This document shows positions 59,701 to 64,000 of a DNA stretch of 64,000 nt, one piece after another. Numbering within the stretch: position 1 is the stretch's first letter; each line of letters begins with the position of its first letter. The notes under the pieces are model-generated. The model saw only the letters and a program-made list of their open reading frames with translations. It was not told the origin of the DNA and ran no database searches. This DNA is from Shewanella sairae (lineage in GTDB: Bacteria; Pseudomonadota; Gammaproteobacteria; Enterobacterales; Shewanellaceae): the NCBI RefSeq assembly GCF_023283535.1, contig NZ_JAKILT010000005.1:85320-149319 (forward strand), in the 5' to 3' direction. The translations under genes were made by a program, and so were the position numbers.

Positions 59701-59867
59701 CCACTATGCTAGGTATGATCCCGTTATTGTCAGACGCTTTCTTTGGCTCAATGGCTATCACCATCATCTTTGGTCTGGGCTTTGCGTCAGTACTTACATT
59801 AATTGTTTTGCCGGTGACCTACACCTTAGCGTTCAGAATTGCTTATCCACATAAGCAGACCGCTTAA
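56787..59867 (+). CDS. RND-family efflux pump
   Basis: A 1026-residue HAE1-type pump with 12 membrane segments and two large periplasmic loops. The proton-relay segment reads GMLVDNAIVVTEG, so the second Asp of AcrB (Asp408) is Asn, as in one branch of the family; the Lys of TM10 is present (GMIIKNGIVLVDQ). It is in an operon with the adaptor. A strong terminator follows. Drug export is likely; the substrates are unknown. Confidence 0.94.
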   Translation: MNFAEYSITHKVISWMFALLLLVGGSISFLSLGQLEFPEFTIKQALVVTAYPGASPEQVEEEVTLPLEDALQQLDGIKHIISVNSAGLSQIEIEVKENFDASELPQVWDEVRRKINDKAVELPPGVMTPTVIDDFGDVYGILLNVSGEGYTDRELQNYADFLRRELVLVDGIKKVTIAGIVNEQVVVEISQQKLNALGLDQNYIYSLVNSQNVVSNAGSILVGDNRIRIHPTGEFNNVSQMERLVISTPGSAKLIYLGDIAKIYKDTEETPESIYHADGNKALSIGISFSSGVNVVKVGAAVNERMLELNSELPIGMSLDTVYDQSKMVDQTVNGFLVNLAESIAIVIGVLLIFMGVRSGLLMGLVLLLTILGTFVVMNILNIELQIISLGALIIALGMLVDNAIVVTEGILIGIKRGQSRLETAKQVISQTQWPLLGATIIAIIAFAPIGLSDNATGEFCISLFQVLLISLFISWITAMTLTPFFCNLMFKDGVISEDENDDPYKGWLFQLYRQTLNLAMRFRAVTLLLVIAALISSVVGFGHVKNVFFPASNTPMFFVDVWMPEGSDIKATERLISRIETDLLEQQKIQDTGLVNLTTVIGQGAQRFVLSYVPEKGYKAYGQILLEMTDLETLNKYMRVLERELSLKYPEAQYRFKYMENGPSPAAKIEARFYGEDPQVLRQLAAQAETILKDEPTAVGVRHNWRNQVTLVRPQLALAQARETGISKQDLDNALLTNFSGQQVGTYHENSHLLPIIARAPAQERLDAESIWKLQIWSSENNTFVPVTQVVSDFTTEWEDPLIMRRDRKRVISVLADPVNGTDETADSVFRKIKADIEAIPLPAGYELEWGGEYETSLEAQESVFSSIPLGYLAMFLITVLLFNSVRQPLVIWFTVPLSLIGVVSGLLLFDAPFSFMALLGLLSLTGMIIKNGIVLVDQINLELSQGKEAYQAVVDSAVSRVRPVLMAAITTMLGMIPLLSDAFFGSMAITIIFGLGFASVLTLIVLPVTYTLAFRIAYPHKQTA

Positions 59868-59970
59868 GCGGATCGCAACCTACTGTCGATAAGGTATTTG
59901 CATAATGAATTGTCATTAAGGAGGTCTTCAATCAAGTAATCGTCAACCCCGAAAATTTGCTTCCCGGCAC

Positions 59971-60001
59971 CCCTGATTAAGTTCGCTTAATCAGGGTTTT
60001 T
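59971..60001 (+). terminator. Terminator of the RND operon
   Basis: Perfect 11-bp stem CCCTGATTAAG / CTTAATCAGGG capped by a TTCG tetraloop and followed by T5. Confidence 0.96.
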
Positions 60002-60100
60002 CATTTTCATAGCGCCAATATTAGATAAACAAAAATTTAAGAGTATTTAAGCTAAGTGGCTGCTACTGTAGTTGGCAAACTATTGCAGACGAGGAACAGC

Positions 60101-60472
60101 ATGATTTATTGTGCTTCGAATAAGCGGGTCATTAGCCTTGTGTTACTAAGCGCAATACTGACCCTGCCAGTGCAAGCTGCTGGCAAAGAGCAAGCCGCTG
60201 CCAAAGAGCAAGCTGAAGAATATGCCATTGGCGTTATGGTAAAATCACTTGATGCTGCAATTGCGCTGCCGTCAGAAGCCTCGCTCAATACCATTAGCCA
60301 CTACGGCACTGATTCACGTTACTATGTGATGATCCGAGGCTGGTTAGTGCAAGAGTTGCAAGGCGTAGAAAGCCAATTGAGTGCTTATCACCAAGATGAT
60401 GAGCTTAAAACGCGCCTGCAACATAAAGTCGACTTTCTAAAGCAAGCGATCCGCCGTATCGATCTTGAATGA
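60101..60472 (+). CDS. Small exported helical protein
   Basis: About 123 residues. The ATG at 60101 (MIYCASNKRVIS) has GAGGAA upstream and opens a signal peptide ending VQA; the in-frame 60056 start is less likely. The mature part is helical, beginning with two copies of AAGKEQ/AAAKEQ. No family is recognised. It is 31 bases upstream of the next gene, probably in one operon. Confidence 0.75.
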   Translation: MIYCASNKRVISLVLLSAILTLPVQAAGKEQAAAKEQAEEYAIGVMVKSLDAAIALPSEASLNTISHYGTDSRYYVMIRGWLVQELQGVESQLSAYHQDDELKTRLQHKVDFLKQAIRRIDLE

Positions 60473-60503
60473 TTCAATTAATTTAAAGACATAGCCGCAC
60501 ATC

Positions 60504-60854
60504 ATGAAGACATCCGTTAAAGCCGTATTGCTATCAGCCCTTGCTTGCCCTGGTGCTGGTCACTTTTATTTAAAAAAGCCTTTGATAGGCAGTGTGTTTA
60601 TGCTCAGCTCATTCGCCGCGCTGTCTTACCTTATATGGCATGCGTATGAACGTGCGCAGCTTATTTCACAGCAAATATTGAATGGCGAGATCCCGTTAGA
60701 GCTCAATGCGATCTACAGCGCAGTCACGCAAGCACCTGTTGGCAATGAAGCACTTTACGTCAACCTTGCCACAGCAGGGTTTGTTTTAGCATGGGCAATT
60801 GCAGCTCTCGATGCCTACCGCCAAGGTAAGCAAGTCGATGAGCGAGCAAAGTAG
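60504..60854 (+). CDS. Small membrane protein of unknown function
   Basis: A 116-residue protein with an N-terminal Pro-Gly-Ala-Gly-His element (SALACPGAGHFYLKKPL) followed by a membrane segment (about 29-46) and a second at about 88-105. The PGxGHFY pattern recalls TM2-like small membrane proteins. It follows the exported helical protein gene by 31 bases. Function is unknown. Confidence 0.75.
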   Translation: MKTSVKAVLLSALACPGAGHFYLKKPLIGSVFMLSSFAALSYLIWHAYERAQLISQQILNGEIPLELNAIYSAVTQAPVGNEALYVNLATAGFVLAWAIAALDAYRQGKQVDERAK

Positions 60855-60868
60855 CCAGCCATAAAAAA

Positions 60869-60886
60869 GGCTACTCGTCAGTAGCC
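60869..60886. terminator. Bidirectional terminator
   Basis: Stem GGCTAC / GTAGCC with a 6-base loop, flanked by an A tract before and a T tract after, between convergent genes. Confidence 0.85.
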
Positions 60887-60910
60887 CTTTTTATTCATTC
60901 TGCTCGAGTA

Positions 60911-61225
60911 TTACATACCACTATTACGTAATGCTTCTGTCTTAGAAAAATCATGTTGAGTCGCAGGCTTATTGTAGGCGCTCATTTGCGCCTGAGGATT
61001 TTTCGAAAAATCGTATTCACTGGTCGCGGCTAATGGCTTTGAGAAGTCATGCCGTGTCGACCCTCTTTCGATGTCATTCAATTGCTTAGCTACTGTGATA
61101 TTTTTTGAAAAATCATAGTCAGCACGTGCTGCTGCAGTTTTTGAAAAATCTGGTCGTTCTGCCATTGCTGAGGTAGAGATACAGCCAATCGCTAGTGTTA
61201 AGGCTACGCTGGTTAACTTTTTCAT
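60911..61225 (-). CDS. Small exported protein with five DFSK repeats
   Basis: A 104-residue protein with a signal peptide (VALTLAIGCISTSAMA) and a mature part of about 82 residues in which DFSK occurs five times, at 26-29, 38-41, 60-63, 72-75 and 92-95, each after Pro, Tyr or His. Spacing alternates 12, 22, 12 and 20 residues, so the unit may be a pair. It has no other Cys in the mature part. I recognise no family. It stands alone between two terminators. Confidence 0.8.
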   Translation of the reverse strand: MKKLTSVALTLAIGCISTSAMAERPDFSKTAAARADYDFSKNITVAKQLNDIERGSTRHDFSKPLAATSEYDFSKNPQAQMSAYNKPATQHDFSKTEALRNSGM

Positions 61226-61490
61226 TTACAACTCCAATCTTATTTGCCTACATTCGCTTAACAACCAGTCTATGTTATTTGTTCATTTTAGAGAACAAAA
61301 ATGAACAAAGTTTTGCATTTTGATACAACCCCGATCCACGGCAGGCTTAGGAGTGGCTGAATTTATAAGGGGTATTTATGCATAAGCATTTGAAGTATTG
61401 TGCTTTTTACAATTGAATTGCCAAGAAGTTTCAGGCAACTATAATGGCCTGCTGTAACGAAAAGATTACACTAAAAATAACAATAACGCC

Positions 61491-61528
61491 CTAATAACCA
61501 TAAAATCTTTATGGCTATTAGCTGTTTT
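61491..61528 (+). terminator. Terminator-like hairpin without an upstream gene
   Basis: A 14-bp stem CTAATAACCATAAA / TTTATGGCTATTAG with one mismatch and a 3-base loop, then CTGTTTTT. It would end a plus-strand transcript, but the neighbouring genes are on the minus strand, so a small RNA is possible. Confidence 0.4.
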
Positions 61529-61606
61529 TATCGAAAACAATTATTAGACACAAGCGTAAATCTAAAGCCTGCAACTCGCTTGAGACTATGACGAGGGCTG
61601 AAAATA

Positions 61607-61632
61607 AAAAAGCGCGATAATTCGCGCTTTTT
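61607..61632 (-). terminator. Terminator of the metalloprotease gene
   Basis: Perfect 11-bp stem AAAAAGCGCGA / TCGCGCTTTTT with loop TAAT. Confidence 0.92.
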
Positions 61633-61653
61633 CAATTAATGCCTAACCGCAGA

Positions 61654-63909
61654 TTAAATTGGTGAACCTGGTGGGATGGCTAACGGTTTAACAATAAGCT
61701 TAACTTCGCTATCAGTTAAGCCATTTTGTAGACCTTGTAGTAACCAAGCGTAATGGGCGGCTTCATAGGCGCTTACCCGTTTCACTTTACGTTTAAGCTG
61801 CTTAGCTAAGTAATTTAAACGTTCTGCTAGCTGAGCTTTCACTTCTGGTCGGGTGTTATCGTCATGGTAACTCGCCAAAATGCTATCGACCATCACCGCA
61901 TTGACTCGCATCCATACGCCTAATTCTGGTCCCGTTGGAATATCACTAAACACAGTATTGGCGAACACTTTATCGGTAAGCTTGGCGACTGAAAGTTGCT
62001 CTTTATCACTAAGGTAAGCTTGATTAACTCGATTGATCCGCGCTGGCGAATAAATTTGCGATAAGGTTAACCGACTTAACACCTCTGGCATGGCTAAAGG
62101 ATCGGTTATCACTCCGAGCGCTGAGTCAAAACTCTCACGAGTCTTATAATAATTACCCGCTTTAGGCACTAACATTTCTTGTAGGCTTTCAGGCACAGTA
62201 AGTGAGTCAGGTGATAAGGTTGCCAGCAAGCTATCTAACGCTTGCTGCTGAATGGCAGGCGCAATATAGTGCCACGTCTTGCCATCAATACCGTCACTAT
62301 AGCTATACGTAGTGCCACCTATCATTTTAGCCGCTGCCGCAATTTGAAAACGGGTTAGCAAATAGATAGGCACAAACGCGTCTTGTAGTTCGCCTTGAGG
62401 CTGCTCTGCCAATAACGCTTCAGCAGAGAAATCTTTAATCGCTTTCGCTCTTACTTCGCCTAAACGAGTAAGTTCAGCCACAGGATCACTACCATTATCC
62501 CAAAGACTGGCGTAAGCATTACTGGCTGCAGCAGAGCGAGAGTCTGCTTCACCGATATAACGTAGACCTTGCGAAGCCGCCTCTTCACGTAATCTGGCTA
62601 AGCCTGCCACTTCTGACTGAGGACCTGAATACTCAGCATAACCGTAAGCGACTGTGTACTTGTCCCATACGCCAATGCCTTCATCGTAGGGCTTACTAAT
62701 ATCAATCTTGTCGCCATTAATGCTCACCATTGGATGTGGGTAATCCATCACTGATGCATTGTTATTGCTCGATGCGGCAAAGTTATGATCTAAACCTAAG
62801 GTATGGCCGATCTCATGGGCTGATAGCTGACGAATACGCGCTAAGGCAAGCTGCATTGAGGCTTCGGCGGCAGCGTCTCGATCTTGCCAACCTGCAGTTA
62901 AGCCACGGGCGATCAAATGATCTTGGCGCACACGTTGACTGCCAAGTGTGACATGGCCTTTAATAATTTCGCCGGTACGCGGATCGGTTACCGCAGCACC
63001 GTATGACCAGCCACGTGTGGCACGATGCACCCACTGGATCACGTTGTAACGCACATCTTGTGGATCGGCATCTTCCGGCAGTAGCTCCACCTTAAAACCG
63101 TTAATAAAACCGGCATTAGTAAAGGCTTCTTCCCACCAGCTGGCGCCCTCAAGCAAGGCGCTACGGATAGGCTCTGGTACACCCGGATCGAGATAGTAAG
63201 TAATAGGTTTAACAACTTGACTTGGCGCTGAGCCGGGCGTAACTTTTTCTAAACGATGACGCAATAAAAAGCGCTGACGAATATCTTCATCAACTCGGGT
63301 GCCGTAGTCTAAATACTCATCTGATAAATAACCACTTAACGGATGATAAGCTCGCGCTTGATAACCGGCTTCTGGTAAGGCAATAAATGAATAACGTAGA
63401 CGTATAGATAAATGCTTAGCATCTGGCGTCACTTGAGCAACATAGTTACCTTTTTTCGCTGCATCAAAGGTCAATAACACATCGATATCGCTATTACGCT
63501 CAAACGACTTTACCCCTTCGGGCAGAATTAGCGATTTAGAAGCATCTAAGCGATAACTGCCTTGCTTTGAGCGCTCAAGCGCGTCACTGATCCCGTGTAG
63601 ATCGTTAACCACCAGATCGTTTATCGCCACTAGGTTACGCTTACCGGTAACCAGTTTGCCACGCCATAATACCGACTCAGCAAAGGCTTCTTTAACGGCA
63701 CGTTGCTCTGCAGCATTGTCAGTACTCGCGCGATAATCGGTATTAAGCTGTTTTAAGATTAAATATGGACCATGGCGCTCAAACTGTACCATTCGGGTAC
63801 GCCCCAGCTGCCCACGATCTAAGCCAATATCATTGGATCCTACACCATGAGGAAGGCTGGTTAGCAGTAAAAAAGGCTCATTGAGTTTATTGGCTTCAAG
63901 GTAAAGGTC
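61654..63909 (-). pseudogene. Zinc metalloprotease (DUF5117/DUF5118 type) cut at its 5' end by an insertion sequence
   Basis: The frame runs from the IS junction at 63909 to the stop at 61654 (751 codons). Before the first Met at 63792 it reads LTSLPHGVGSNDIGLDRGQL, a block conserved in this family, so the true start lies further upstream. The catalytic motif HEIGHTLGLDH (near 62785-62817) is intact. Family members are exported; the signal peptide and N-terminal domain must have been on the far side of the IS. No start with a good ribosome binding site is seen, so the gene is probably inactive. Confidence 0.85.
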
Positions 63910-64000
63910 TGTCCCGTCCTGAGATAAGTTGACACTTTGGAGACTTATCTATGAAACCCTCAGGTGCAATCCGCAGTAAACGTACACAACGTGACTACAC
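63910..64000 (+). mobile_element. Left end of an insertion sequence, IS3-like
   Basis: The metalloprotease frame is interrupted at 63909/63910 by TGTCCCGTCCTGAGATAAG, which begins with TG, as IS3-type ends do. An ORF starts 41 bases later. The right end and target duplication lie outside the window. Confidence 0.75.
63951..64000 (+). CDS. Transposase OrfA, N-terminal part only
   Basis: An ATG with GGAG 8 bases upstream opens a frame (MKPSGAIRSKRTQRDY) running off the right edge. This basic start resembles OrfA proteins of IS3-family elements. Only 16 residues are visible, so the family is tentative. Confidence 0.65.
   Translation, partial: MKPSGAIRSKRTQRDY

Larger units (their letters stand above)
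61226..61653. other. Intergenic region with orphan hairpin
   Basis: About 430 bases between two minus-strand genes. It holds the promoter of the DFSK-repeat gene, a hairpin at 61491-61521 with a T5 tract on the plus strand, where no gene lies upstream, and the metalloprotease terminator at 61607-61632. Confidence 0.5.

Overview
The window looks like a chromosomal segment of a Shewanella-type marine gammaproteobacterium. This is inferred from gene content, not from a search: a multihaem lipoprotein c-type cytochrome, many c-di-GMP and chemotaxis proteins, a DUF2999 protein, a Qnr protein very close in plan to QnrA, a GH18 chitinase under a c-di-GMP riboswitch, and groES/groEL next to accessory genes. 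Coding density is high, and most convergent gene pairs are separated by clear bidirectional hairpin terminators.

Layout. 0-4 kb: the start of a DUF134 gene running off the left edge, a DUF1275 membrane protein, ppiB and a Tat-exported class-V aminotransferase. 4-9 kb: a free periplasmic solute-binding protein paired with a GGDEF-EAL membrane protein, then an octahaem cytochrome lipoprotein. 9.5-13 kb: an AraC regulator, a cysteine-synthase-like enzyme and a Tat-exported HisC-like aminotransferase. 13-15.7 kb: a multidomain chitinase whose leader is a GEMM-I c-di-GMP riboswitch. 16-22.7 kb: a DUF3302/HlyD pair, a BI-1-like membrane protein, a DUF2999 protein, an MCP, and a divergent MarR/EamA pair with repeated operators. 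22.8-24.4 kb: an NCS2 purine permease behind a guanine-type purine riboswitch. 24.5-39 kb: TerC-CBS protein, Omp85-like porin with a periplasmic partner, a relic of a di-haem peroxidase, a large HD-GYP sensor, ppnP, a Sel1 lipoprotein, a second MCP and a BCCT transporter.

39-50 kb is the accessory stretch. It holds tandem Imm11-like genes plus a decayed third copy on the other side of a CpdB-like nucleotidase, a cold-shock/TM/excalibur fusion, a lipoprotein, a NERD nuclease-domain protein whose zinc-ribbon tail is repeated twice upstream as relics, and an AT-rich gene fusing a restriction-endonuclease-like domain to a STAND-type NTPase. That last gene is the best candidate for a little-described anti-phage system in the window.

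50-64 kb: groES/groEL with a sigma-32-like promoter, a MATE pump followed at once by a qnr homologue, a frameshifted LysR gene divergent from an RND efflux operon, small exported proteins (one with five DFSK repeats), and a zinc metalloprotease gene cut by an insertion sequence that runs off the right edge.

How the parts connect: two c-di-GMP turnover enzymes and one c-di-GMP riboswitch lie within 28 kb, linking sensory input to chitin use; the MATE/Qnr pair and the RND operon form a drug-tolerance block; and the 39-50 kb stretch shows duplication, decay and base-composition shift typical of a defence/accessory locus.
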